64,000 nt of DNA from Candidatus Villigracilis propinquus (GTDB lineage Bacteria > Chloroflexota > Anaerolineae > Anaerolineales > Villigracilaceae): contig JADKDM010000026.1 of NCBI GenBank assembly GCA_016714565.1, positions 16,305 to 80,304 on the forward strand, read 5' to 3'. The notes beneath the pieces were generated by a model that worked only from the letters and a program-made list of their open reading frames with translations, searched no databases and had not been told where the DNA came from. Positions 1-8,146 of the stretch are shown one piece after another. Position 1 is the stretch's first letter, and each line of letters begins with the position of its first letter. The translations under genes and the position numbers were made by a program.

Positions 1-569
1 TGATCCGCGACCTTGATTATTACCGTGAGTATCTTGCAGAGTTAAATCCGCAGGATGATATTCAAAAATACAGCTTTAGGTTGGGATATTTCACACATCT
101 TTTCTGCGACATCATGTGGTCAAAATATATTCTCCACACAACCGTTAACACTTTCCGAGAATTGATTGATGAAGACAAGGATAAAGCTTGGAAGCTGATC
201 AAAAAAGACTGGTACGGACTTGACCAAGTTTACAATCATACCCACAAAGACGGACTGTTCTGGCGGGTTATTCACCCAGAACCTAATCCGCCCTCGTACC
301 TGCAATTCATTCATGAAAATGCCCTGCACCAGCAATATGATTACATCCGCAAATTCTACGGCGAATATGACCCGTACTGGTTCGAGGACAGAAAATATCC
401 CTACCTCAACGAAAGCACCATGTCCCGCATTGTGGATGACATCACGCGGGCAACCTTATTCATTTTGAATGAACTGAAACACGCTGACTTTCAAGACCTG
501 CAAAGCACAGCTCAAATCCTGCCGCAGGAATACATGCAGCCATACAAAATACCGCTCGGCGATTTATAG
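1..569 (+). CDS. 3' part of a zinc-dependent phospholipase C-like / metal-dependent hydrolase protein (partial)
   Basis: The reading frame is open from base 3, so the gene begins before the window and only about 188 C-terminal residues are seen. The stretch RLGYFTHLFCD followed by an aromatic-rich helix resembles the pattern LGYxxHLxxD of the zinc-dependent phospholipase C/S1-P1-like alpha-helical family, in which His and Asp bind metals. The remainder is rich in Tyr, His and Asp, with no signal peptide or membrane span visible. A TTG at base 81 is an internal codon, not a credible start. The family call rests on a short motif and could be wrong; the protein could also be an uncharacterised lineage-specific hydrolase. 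The gene is followed by a long inverted repeat (594-670). Confidence 0.5.
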   Translation, partial: IRDLDYYREYLAELNPQDDIQKYSFRLGYFTHLFCDIMWSKYILHTTVNTFRELIDEDKDKAWKLIKKDWYGLDQVYNHTHKDGLFWRVIHPEPNPPSYLQFIHENALHQQYDYIRKFYGEYDPYWFEDRKYPYLNESTMSRIVDDITRATLFILNELKHADFQDLQSTAQILPQEYMQPYKIPLGDL

Positions 570-593
570 CTATAACCCTTTTCTTGAATCACA

Positions 594-670
594 AGTGCGT
601 CGCACCAGACGGGTCAGATCAAAAAATCTAATCGATGTAGATATTCCTGTTCGGTTAGGTGCGACGCACT
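594..670. repeat. Intergenic inverted repeat, AGTGCGTCGCACC family (family H)
   Basis: AGTGCGTCGCACC at 594-606 is matched perfectly by its reverse complement at 658-670, enclosing 51 bases. The arm itself contains the small palindrome GTGCGTCGCAC. It lies between two same-strand genes and could fold as a long hairpin. No T-run follows, so it looks more like a repeat element than a terminator. Only one copy is present in this window. Confidence 0.7.
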
Positions 671-731
671 CTACTTGCAACCCTTTTCGTTTTGCTGCGT
701 AAGACAAATAGACAAAACGAAAGGAGCAAAA

Positions 732-923
732 ATGAGCGACGTAAAAACTCTCACCCGAAGCAAGTCCAACCGCATGGTCGCGGGCGTATGTGCAGGCCTT
801 GGAGATTATCTCAACATCGACCCCACCGTCATCCGCCTGTTATTCGTGCTTGGTTTCTTCACCTTCAACGGTGCCATGCTGTTGGTATATCTCATCATGG
901 CCATCGTAACCCCTGAGCAGTAA
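732..923 (+). CDS. PspC domain small membrane protein
   Basis: A 63-residue protein made almost entirely of one PspC domain. The N-terminal part has the family signature (L.RS..NRMVAGVCAGLGDYLNIDPTVIRL), followed by a hydrophobic segment of about 28 residues (residues 32-60) that should span the inner membrane. PspC proteins take part in phage-shock/envelope stress responses, but stand-alone PspC proteins like this one have no fixed role. The ATG at 732 is chosen because AAGGAG lies at 721-726; a longer frame from 675 lacks a ribosome site. It stands alone between an inverted repeat and a palindromic terminator. Confidence 0.9.
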   Translation: MSDVKTLTRSKSNRMVAGVCAGLGDYLNIDPTVIRLLFVLGFFTFNGAMLLVYLIMAIVTPEQ

Positions 924-925
924 AT

Positions 926-960
926 AAAGTGACAGTCACCTTTAAGGTGACTGTCACTTT
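926..960. terminator. Palindromic terminator, GTGACAGTCAC family (family A, copy 1)
   Basis: AAAGTGACAGTCACC (926-940) pairs perfectly with GGTGACTGTCACTTT (946-960) around a five-base loop. It sits between the ends of the convergent PspC gene and the ABC ATPase gene, and has A/T runs on both sides, so it can work in both directions. Near-identical palindromes occur at 15697-15744 and 59707-59737, which makes this a repeated element as well as a terminator. Confidence 0.85.
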
Positions 961-963
961 TAA

Positions 964-1869
964 TCATCGTGCCAACGCGAGGAAGACATCCTCCAGAGTT
1001 GGCTCTCCCCTCTCGATTTTTTCAACCTGAATATTATTCTTCTTTAAGAGGCTTTGCAACGCCTCTTTCTTTAACTGTTGGCTGATGACTCGTAAATGAT
1101 CACCCGCCAACCCGACACGTTCGACTCCGTCCATTGCGTTCAGCAATTCCAATCCCTGCTCGAGCGGATGAGCGTACACTTCCCACACATCACCTGTGAT
1201 GATGGAGCGTTTTAGATTGGTGGGTGTATCCATCGCGAGAAGTTTGCCATCTCGCATTACGCCGACTCGTTCGCAATATTCTGCTTCGTCCATGTAATGG
1301 GTGGTGACGAGGATGGTCACGCCGCTTTCGGCAAGTTGATAGATCAAGTCCCAGAATGCGCGGCGAGCGGTTGGGTCAACGCCTGAGGTGGGTTCATCGA
1401 GAAACAATAATTTCGGCTCGTGGACTAATGCAATGCCAAGCGAGAGTCTCTGCCGCCAGCCGGTGGACATATCCCTTGTCAGCGTATGTTCATGCCCTTT
1501 GAGGCCGACCAGCTCAAGGGTATGTAAGATGCGAGCTTTGTCGGTGATGCCGTACACGCCGCCGTAAAATGTCAAATTTTCGAGGGTGGTCAAATCATCA
1601 TAGATGGCAAATTTTTGCGACATGTATCCAACACGCGCGCGGACTTCTTCGCTTTGGCGATAGACATCGTAGCCGAGGACAGTCGCTTCGCCTTCGCTGG
1701 GCGTGAGCAGGCCGAGCAGCATGCGGATGGTGGTGGTTTTGCCCGAGCCGTTGGGGCCGAGATAACCAACCACTTCGCCCGCGTTCACTTCAAAGTTGAT
1801 GTGATCCACGGCGACGAAATCGCCGAAGCGGCGCGTGAGATTTTGAACAGAGATAACAGGTTTAGTCAT
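964..1869 (-). CDS. ABC transporter ATP-binding protein (second ATPase of a YbhF-like pair)
   Basis: About 301 residues. It has a Walker A GPNGSGKTTT near residue 40, Walker B LLFLDEPTSGVD, a switch His (TTHYMDEAE) and an unusual signature MSTGW in place of LSGGQ. It resembles the C-terminal half of YbhF-type ATPases that drive ABC-2 export of drugs or lipids. The start at 1869 (MTKPVISV) is preferred over 1899, since AGAGGA lies just upstream of it. It lies 26 bases after the preceding ATPase gene and ends at a palindromic terminator, so it is the last gene of the TetR-permease-HlyD-ATPase unit. Confidence 0.92.
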   Translation of the reverse strand: MTKPVISVQNLTRRFGDFVAVDHINFEVNAGEVVGYLGPNGSGKTTTIRMLLGLLTPSEGEATVLGYDVYRQSEEVRARVGYMSQKFAIYDDLTTLENLTFYGGVYGITDKARILHTLELVGLKGHEHTLTRDMSTGWRQRLSLGIALVHEPKLLFLDEPTSGVDPTARRAFWDLIYQLAESGVTILVTTHYMDEAEYCERVGVMRDGKLLAMDTPTNLKRSIITGDVWEVYAHPLEQGLELLNAMDGVERVGLAGDHLRVISQQLKKEALQSLLKKNNIQVEKIERGEPTLEDVFLALAR

Positions 1870-1895
1870 TGCGTTCCTCTTGGAGTTCCAAATCT

Positions 1896-2981
<1,086 letters not shown>

Positions 2982-3008
2982 AAATTTCTCTTTTCGTCAA
3001 AAGCTATT

Positions 3009-3036
3009 AGTCAAAGGTCGAAGGTCAAAAGTCAGA
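3009..3036. repeat. Short degenerate repeat, TCAAAGGTCGAAGGTC family (family E, left copy)
   Basis: GTCAAAGGTCGAAGGTCAAAAGTC consists of 7-9 base units (AAAGGTC, GAAGGTC, AAAAGTC) that differ by A/G changes. A copy in inverted orientation lies at 3468-3494, so the two copies bracket the four-helix-bundle pseudogene. Confidence 0.75.
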
Positions 3037-3057
3037 TGAAGAAGCTAGGCTTCCTGG

Positions 3058-3455
3058 TCAGCCATCATCCTCATGATCACGACGCTGACGCGGGTTTGTT
3101 TCCAGATATTTTATAAAATTGGCGATTTGCCGCGAGCAGGTTTGAGATATCGTGAACGTCTCTTTGAACTGTTCTTCCGCGAATTCAACTTTGGATCAGA
3201 GCGATATAAAGCACCCCCTAACTTCACCAGCAGAGGCACCGCCATTCAAACAAAGTTGATCACATTGCACATCGGTCACCGGCTTTCAAAACCTTCGGCC
3301 TGTGGTTCTCAAGGGAGAAACACTGCCGGCGAATTGACGGGCAAGCCAAAGTCACGGCTAAACCCCTGCTGGTTGGTATGATCATAGACGGCATTCGTTA
3401 ATTGTCGAGCAGTCTTCCACGCTTCGATATCTTCAAACCGAGTAATCCCAGCCAT
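3058..3455 (-). pseudogene. Decayed four-helix-bundle protein gene (S23 / 23S rRNA intervening-sequence family)
   Basis: Reading the minus strand from ATG 3455, preceded by AAGGAG, gives MAGITRFEDIEAWKTARQLT and so on, typical of the four-helix-bundle (S23/IVS) family (F.D...W..A..L....Y). The frame then breaks after about 45 residues. Fragments of the rest appear in other frames, including NGGASAGEVRG (compare the family's SAGEV) and FKETFTISQ...QIANFIKYLE, ending with TGA at 3058-3060. At least two frameshifts are needed, so this is a decaying gene. It is inserted between the HlyD and ATPase genes of an export operon and is flanked by inverted family E repeats. No enzymatic role is known for the family. 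Confidence 0.75.
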
Positions 3456-3465
3456 AGCTTCTCCT

Positions 3466-3494
3466 TAGACCTTTGACTTTCGACCTTTGACTCT
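3466..3494. repeat. Short degenerate repeat, family E right copy (inverted)
   Basis: GACCTTTGACTTTCGACCTTTGAC is close to the reverse complement of the copy at 3009-3036. It overlaps the end of the HlyD gene (stop at 3494-3496). Its position directly upstream of the four-helix-bundle pseudogene start suggests that the repeat pair bounds an inserted cassette. Confidence 0.75.
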
Positions 3495-4798
3495 TACTTG
3501 AACACCACATCTGCGGGCATGCCGGGTTTCAACTTTGCTTCGGGGTCTTGGACGCTGAGTTTGATGGCAAACATGGTGGCGCTGCGGCCTTCCACGGTTT
3601 GGACGTTACGCGGAGTGAACTCGGCTTTTTGCGCGATCTGAATGACGGTGGCGGAGAATGTTACGCCGGGGAAAGAGTCCACGGTCACATCGACAGCTTG
3701 ACCGAGGGAGACTTCGCCGTAGCGATTCTCAGGGACATAAACAGTGATGGTCAAATTGGTGACATCGCCAACAGTGAGGGCGGCAGCACCGGGTTGGACA
3801 AATTCACCGGGTTCCACATTGCGGGTGAGGATGACTCCGTCCATTGGGGCGTTGACCGTGAGTTTGGCGATCTGCGCATCGAGCAAGCTGAGGCTTGCTT
3901 CTGCCTGAGCGAGAGCGGACTTCGCCTGTTCCAATGCGTTTGCGGAAGCGATCACGGTTGGAGATGCGGCACCAGTCTGCAAAGAGAGAAGACGGGCATA
4001 GGCGGCATCGTAACGCTGCTGGGTCACGAGAACCTGTCCACGGGCGTATTCGACGTCTGTGACGGCTTCGGAATCCAGCAAGTCGTTGTATGCGGTTTCA
4101 GCATCATCGAGTTCGATGAGGGCATCGTCGTAATAATCCTGCGCGGCGTCGAGAAGTCCGCTGTTATCGGAAGCGCTGCTGGCCTGGTCTTTGACCTGTT
4201 CTGCAATGACAAATGCGGCGCGGGCTTCGGCAAGTCTCTTTTCGGCGTTGATGTAATCGGTCACATCCAAACCGACGATGACTTTATCGAGCTTGGTCAC
4301 GGCTTCGTCAATGGCGGCTTGCGCGGCGTCCAATTCAACCTGGGCGGCAGCGATTTGCTCATCCTGCTCAATGTACCAGTTGGGTTGGTCAAATTCACTG
4401 GGGGCGGTAGTCTCCCAATCTTTGGAGCGTTGCGCGGCTTGGGCAGCGAGAGCGGCTTCCAGCGTTTGATCATATTTGGTTTGGGCAGTGGCTAGGGCGG
4501 CGTTGGCAGAGTCTACTGCAGCGGAGGAAACTGCCCGTTGGGCAGCAAGCAGGCTCGGGTCAAGATTAAGAAGCGGCTGTCCCTTCGTCACCGATTGACC
4601 TTCATCGGCGAAGACGTCTGTCACTTTGCCCGCCATCTCAGGCGCAACATTCACAATGGTGGCTTCGATGGAACCGGAGGCGGTAAGTGCGCCAGTGGTT
4701 TCATCTTTGAGGGATTGAAATCCGAAGTAGGCAAGGGCGCCAATGATAATGACGGCAACTAAAATGCGGACGGGAAGAGGGGGAAGTTTATTTTGCAT
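3494..4798 (-). CDS. HlyD/YbhG-type membrane fusion (periplasmic adaptor) protein
   Basis: 434 residues. It starts at ATG 4798 with AAGGAGT upstream. A single N-terminal anchor (about residues 10-28) is followed by a biotin/lipoyl-like half (SGSIEATIVNVAPEMAGKV), a very long Ala/Gln/Asp-rich coiled coil (about residues 70-300), the second lipoyl half (VNAPMDGVILTRNVEPGEFV) and a beta-barrel domain ending LKPGMPADV. This is the usual order for adaptors that link an inner-membrane exporter to the outside. Its operon partners are the permease upstream and two ATPases downstream. The coiled coil is longer than in many adaptors of monoderm bacteria. Confidence 0.93.
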   Translation of the reverse strand: MQNKLPPLPVRILVAVIIIGALAYFGFQSLKDETTGALTASGSIEATIVNVAPEMAGKVTDVFADEGQSVTKGQPLLNLDPSLLAAQRAVSSAAVDSANAALATAQTKYDQTLEAALAAQAAQRSKDWETTAPSEFDQPNWYIEQDEQIAAAQVELDAAQAAIDEAVTKLDKVIVGLDVTDYINAEKRLAEARAAFVIAEQVKDQASSASDNSGLLDAAQDYYDDALIELDDAETAYNDLLDSEAVTDVEYARGQVLVTQQRYDAAYARLLSLQTGAASPTVIASANALEQAKSALAQAEASLSLLDAQIAKLTVNAPMDGVILTRNVEPGEFVQPGAAALTVGDVTNLTITVYVPENRYGEVSLGQAVDVTVDSFPGVTFSATVIQIAQKAEFTPRNVQTVEGRSATMFAIKLSVQDPEAKLKPGMPADVVFK

Positions 4799-4847
4799 GG
4801 AAGACTCCTTTTGTATATGTCCTTCGATTGCACTCAGGACGAAAAAT

Positions 4848-5978
4848 TTAATCTAATCGTTTTCTAAATCTCATTGCGGCGGCGCCCATAATGACTACGC
4901 CGAAGATCGTGAGGGAAATGATCTCGCTTTGGATGGCAGCAAAGCCAACTCCTTTGATCATGAGAGCGCGGATGACAACAAGGTAATACCGCAGCGGAAT
5001 TGCATAGGAAACAAGCTGTAGGAATTTTGGCATGGCCTGAATCGGGAAGAAGAAGCCAGAGAGGAAGATCATCGGCAGGTTGAACATCATCACAGTGAGC
5101 ATGGCTTCCTGCTGCGTGTTGGCAACCGTAGAAGCGAACAACCCAATGCCGAGACTGGACATTAGAAACAGACCAGATGCCAGTGTGATAAGCAAAAGAC
5201 TGCCGCGCACCGGGACTGCAAACGCGAGATGCCCGATGATGAGAATCTCAAAGGTTTCGATGAAGGCCAGAATGACGTAAGGCAACAGCTTCCCCACGAT
5301 CAGTTCCCATGAGCGGATCGGAGTAACGATGAGCTGCTCGATGGTGCCGCGTTCACGTTCACGCACAATGGTGGTGGCGGTGAGAATGGTGGTGATGAAG
5401 GAGAGGATCATGCCGATCACGCCGGGGATCATGAAATACGCGGAGCGGAAATCGGGGTTGTACCAAACCTGTGTGCGGACTTCGAGCGGCGGGGCAGGCA
5501 ATGCAGAAGAACTCCGCAGGGTCATTTGCTGTTCCAACACTTTGGTCGCGTAGGATTGGCCGATGAGCCGCGCCGTGGAAAGTGCGGTTGCGCCCACGCT
5601 GCCATCGGAACCGTCCAGCACGAAAAGGACTTGCGCCTTGCCGTCCAATAACTGGCTGTCGTAATCTGGCGGAATAACCAGCGCCGCACGGATCTTGCCC
5701 GACTCGATCAACTTCTGATATTCCTCAGTAGAGTTGACATAGTAATCAATGCGGAAATAATCCGCCGCGCGAAAGGCATCCAACAGTTCGCGGGATTGCG
5801 ATGACTGGTTTTGATCCAGAACCGCCATGGGAATATTCCGAACATCCGTGGTGGCCGCATACCCAAGCAGGAACAATTGAATGATGGGCATGACGATGAT
5901 CAACGCCAGCGTGCGCGGGTCACGCAAGATCTGAACAAACTCTTTTCGTACAATGGAAAAAATTCGGGTATTGAGCAT
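4848..5978 (-). CDS. ABC-2 type exporter permease (YbhS/YbhR-like)
   Basis: 376 residues, from ATG 5978 with AAAGGA upstream. It has one N-terminal membrane helix (about residues 22-42), a large extracytoplasmic domain (about 45-175), then five hydrophobic helices in the C-terminal half. The motif TTIVRERERGTIEQLIVTPI is the conserved coupling segment of ABC-2 permeases. YbhFSRG-like systems usually have two permease genes; only one is visible here, so the transporter may be a homodimer or its second permease may have been lost. It lies downstream of the TetR gene and upstream of the HlyD adaptor. Confidence 0.93.
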   Translation of the reverse strand: MLNTRIFSIVRKEFVQILRDPRTLALIIVMPIIQLFLLGYAATTDVRNIPMAVLDQNQSSQSRELLDAFRAADYFRIDYYVNSTEEYQKLIESGKIRAALVIPPDYDSQLLDGKAQVLFVLDGSDGSVGATALSTARLIGQSYATKVLEQQMTLRSSSALPAPPLEVRTQVWYNPDFRSAYFMIPGVIGMILSFITTILTATTIVRERERGTIEQLIVTPIRSWELIVGKLLPYVILAFIETFEILIIGHLAFAVPVRGSLLLITLASGLFLMSSLGIGLFASTVANTQQEAMLTVMMFNLPMIFLSGFFFPIQAMPKFLQLVSYAIPLRYYLVVIRALMIKGVGFAAIQSEIISLTIFGVVIMGAAAMRFRKRLD

Positions 5979-6011
5979 AAGCTTTCCTTTTTATAAAACT
6001 GACAGGTCTTT

Positions 6012-6620
6012 CTAGATTTCTGTTTTCATAATGCCGTGCATGTAAATATCCACATAGGCATCGAGTGCGTTTTTCGGCATGAATTTTGTTAGGATGGAGT
6101 TTGCCATGATCATGTCTGTAATGATGTACGAAAGGATCATTCCGATAAATGAGCGCAACAAAATTGCAGGCTGGGTCACGCGCAGATTTTTTCTCGTTTT
6201 TACAAGTTTTTCAAAAATAGGCAAAATCTTCGGCACAATCTCTTTGAGCAATGCGGCGCCATGTGCTCCGTTGAATTCCACGATCTCGATCAACATCAAT
6301 TTGACATAATACGGCTGCGAGGTCAGTTCCTTAATGACAATATGCGCTGCATTGTTCAGGAACTCCTCCATCGTATCTCCCTGCGCCTCAGAGAGAATAG
6401 GCAGAATTTTTTTGTAAGGGTGTTTGTCCACAACGATGGCTTCAAATATCTCTTCCTTGCTTTTGAAGTGGTTGTAAATTCCGCCCAGCGCAAGCCCCGA
6501 ATGCTCCGCGATCTGGCGCATGGAGGTGGCGTGATAGCCATTTTCCATAAAAAGCTCAACGGCAGAATCTTCAATTTGCAGGCGGGTGCGCTCGCCTTTG
6601 GTCTGTGTCTCTTCAGTCAT
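6012..6620 (-). CDS. TetR/AcrR family transcriptional regulator of the export operon
   Basis: About 202 residues from ATG 6620 (MTEETQTKGERT), with GGAG upstream; the frame can extend to 6665 but without a ribosome site. Residues 8-55 form the typical TetR helix-turn-helix (TRLQIEDSAVELFMENGYHATSMRQIAEHSG, GGIYNHFKSKEEIF), and the rest is the ligand-binding helical domain. It is the first gene of the operon with permease, HlyD and ATPases, like CecR beside ybhGFSR in E. coli. A perfect palindrome just upstream (6639-6652) is the likely operator, so it probably represses itself and the exporter until a ligand binds. Confidence 0.93.
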   Translation of the reverse strand: MTEETQTKGERTRLQIEDSAVELFMENGYHATSMRQIAEHSGLALGGIYNHFKSKEEIFEAIVVDKHPYKKILPILSEAQGDTMEEFLNNAAHIVIKELTSQPYYVKLMLIEIVEFNGAHGAALLKEIVPKILPIFEKLVKTRKNLRVTQPAILLRSFIGMILSYIITDMIMANSILTKFMPKNALDAYVDIYMHGIMKTEI

Positions 6621-6638
6621 GTATTCTCCAAGAAATGA

Positions 6639-6652
6639 ACGAACGTTCGTTT
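6639..6652. promoter_or_regulatory. Putative TetR operator, perfect 14-base palindrome
   Basis: AACGAACGTTCGTT is its own reverse complement and lies 19 bases upstream of the chosen TetR start codon. Palindromes of this kind are common operators of TetR-family regulators that control their own operon. Binding is inferred from position and symmetry only. Confidence 0.75.
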
Positions 6653-6701
6653 TTATTTTATTCAAAACAGGAAATCTGTCAAGGAAAAATCCGTTCCAAT
6701 T

Positions 6702-6771
6702 GCCACAGAGGCCACAGAGTCCACTGAGATTTAAAAGAAATTCCCTCTGTGCCCGCTGTGTGCTCTGTGGC
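6702..6771. repeat. Intergenic inverted repeat, CCACAGAG family (family B)
   Basis: The left arm holds CCACAGAGG, CCACAGAGT and CCACTGAG in tandem; the right arm holds CTCTGTGCCC, GCTGTGTG and CTCTGTGGC. Each arm is thus a short run of near-repeated 9-base units, and the arms are approximate reverse complements. It lies in the divergent gap between the TetR operon and the MFS gene. Confidence 0.75.
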
Positions 6772-6817
6772 TAAATCTTTTCATATGTTCACAGAAGTCC
6801 TCCCCTCTCTGATGGAT

Positions 6818-6823
6818 TACAAT
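6818..6823 (+). promoter_or_regulatory. Putative -10 box (TACAAT) for a leaderless MFS transcript
   Basis: TACAAT is followed by only seven bases before the ATG at 6831, and no purine-rich ribosome site is present. Transcription would then begin at or next to the start codon. Similar spacings recur at 16397, 25715, 57259 and 59740. Confidence 0.45.
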
Positions 6824-6830
6824 CCACCCC

Positions 6831-8102
6831 ATGCTCACAAATTTGGAAAAAGAAAACAAACAAAACCTGAAATACAACCTCACCGTTGGCCTCGTAGATG
6901 GTAGCCTCTTTGGTGTTGCGCTCGGCTTCGCATCCTTCGGCACCATCCTCCCGCTCTTCGTCGCATCCATGACCAGTTCCGCCCTGCTGATCGGACTCGT
7001 CCCTGCCATCCACTCCGTCGGCTGGCAGTTGCCGCAGCTCTTCACTGCAAGCAGCGTCTCACGTCTGCGCCGATACAAACGCACAGTCATCATGACCACC
7101 ATTCACGAACGTCTGCCGTTTTTGGGCTTTGCAATTGTTGCGCTGCTACTCCCCTTCATCGGCTTGCAAGCGGGTCTCGTAGCTACATTCCTCTTACTCA
7201 TCTGGCAGGGACTCGGCGGCGGATTCACCGCCAACGCATGGACATCCATGGTCTCGAAGATCATCCCGCCCGAAACACGCGGCTCATTTTTTGGAATGCA
7301 ATCCGGCCTTGCCAACCTCTTTATCAGCGGATCGGCTATTGCGGCAGGCTATATCCTGGATACATTCGATTCTCCCTGGGACTTTGCAACCTGCTTCATC
7401 CTCGCAAGCATTTTCTTCGCCTTATCATGGGCCTTTCTCGCAATGACTCGTGAACCTGAAGATACCGAAAAAATCATCCCTGAAGAAAAGACCCACTTTT
7501 GGGACGACGCAAAAAAAATATTAGGCAAAGACAAAAACTTCAACTGGTTTCTGGTCGCGCGTTTCCTTTCCCAATTCGCCACCATGGGATTTTCGTTCTA
7601 CATCATCTACGCCTTGCGCCGCTTCGACATGACCCCCATCGTTGCGGGCTATCTCACCGCCACACTCACCATCTCACAGACCATAGCCAACATCGGCATG
7701 GGCTGGATCGGTGACCGCATCGGCCATCGCGCCATGCTCATCCTCGGCGCATTCGCCGCCTTGCTCAGTTCCGTACTGGCATGGAACGCCACTTCCCTCG
7801 CATGGTTCTATCCCATCTTCCTTCTCACGGGTCTCGCCAACGTCTCCATCTGGACGATCGGCATGGTGATGACCGTGGACTTCGGCACCGAAGTTGAACG
7901 CCCCATGTACATCGGTCTCTCGCAAACCCTCACCGCCCCCGCCACCATCATCGCCCCCATCATCGGCGGCTGGATCGTGGACTCGGCAGGCTTCATCCCC
8001 ACATTCACCATATCCACCACACTCTCGGTTGTGATGATCGCGATACTTATATTTTTGGTGAAAGATCCCAGAACACATCTGACCGTAGACCACAGACGAT
8101 AG
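6831..8102 (+). CDS. Major facilitator superfamily transporter
   Basis: 423 residues with twelve predicted membrane helices, a cytoplasmic loop with charged residues after about residue 205 (EPEDTEKIIPEEKTHFWDD), and typical MFS features such as MGWIGDRIGHRAML after helix 8. The start ATG 6831 has no ribosome site but has a -10-like box seven bases before it. The closest general type is the drug/metabolite MFS_1 group; substrate cannot be told from sequence. It is followed by a repeat of families C and D and then the M24 peptidase gene. Confidence 0.9.
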   Translation: MLTNLEKENKQNLKYNLTVGLVDGSLFGVALGFASFGTILPLFVASMTSSALLIGLVPAIHSVGWQLPQLFTASSVSRLRRYKRTVIMTTIHERLPFLGFAIVALLLPFIGLQAGLVATFLLLIWQGLGGGFTANAWTSMVSKIIPPETRGSFFGMQSGLANLFISGSAIAAGYILDTFDSPWDFATCFILASIFFALSWAFLAMTREPEDTEKIIPEEKTHFWDDAKKILGKDKNFNWFLVARFLSQFATMGFSFYIIYALRRFDMTPIVAGYLTATLTISQTIANIGMGWIGDRIGHRAMLILGAFAALLSSVLAWNATSLAWFYPIFLLTGLANVSIWTIGMVMTVDFGTEVERPMYIGLSQTLTAPATIIAPIIGGWIVDSAGFIPTFTISTTLSVVMIAILIFLVKDPRTHLTVDHRR

Positions 8103-8134
8103 ACGACGAACCACTTTCTACTTTCCACTTTCCC
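8083..8134. repeat. Intergenic repeats of families C and D (GTAGACCACAGACGATAGAC and CTACTTTCCACTTTCC)
   Basis: The end of the MFS gene runs into GTAGACCACAGACGATAGACGAC (family C units), followed directly by ACTTTCTACTTTCCACTTTCCC (family D units). Each is a chain of short units differing by transitions. Family D recurs at 11128-11170; family C recurs at 9341, 43179, 44776 and 49681. The last codons of the MFS gene (DHRR) are made from repeat sequence. Confidence 0.75.
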
Positions 8135-8146
8135 AAGGAGCCTCCC

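Noticed and set aside
659..916. Second frame overlapping the PspC gene
   Set aside because: Arg/His-rich translation is typical of an out-of-frame read; the PspC frame has the ribosome site and domain.
3073..3381. Plus-strand open frame of 102 codons
   Set aside because: It lies opposite the four-helix-bundle pseudogene, whose minus-strand sequence shows real family similarity.
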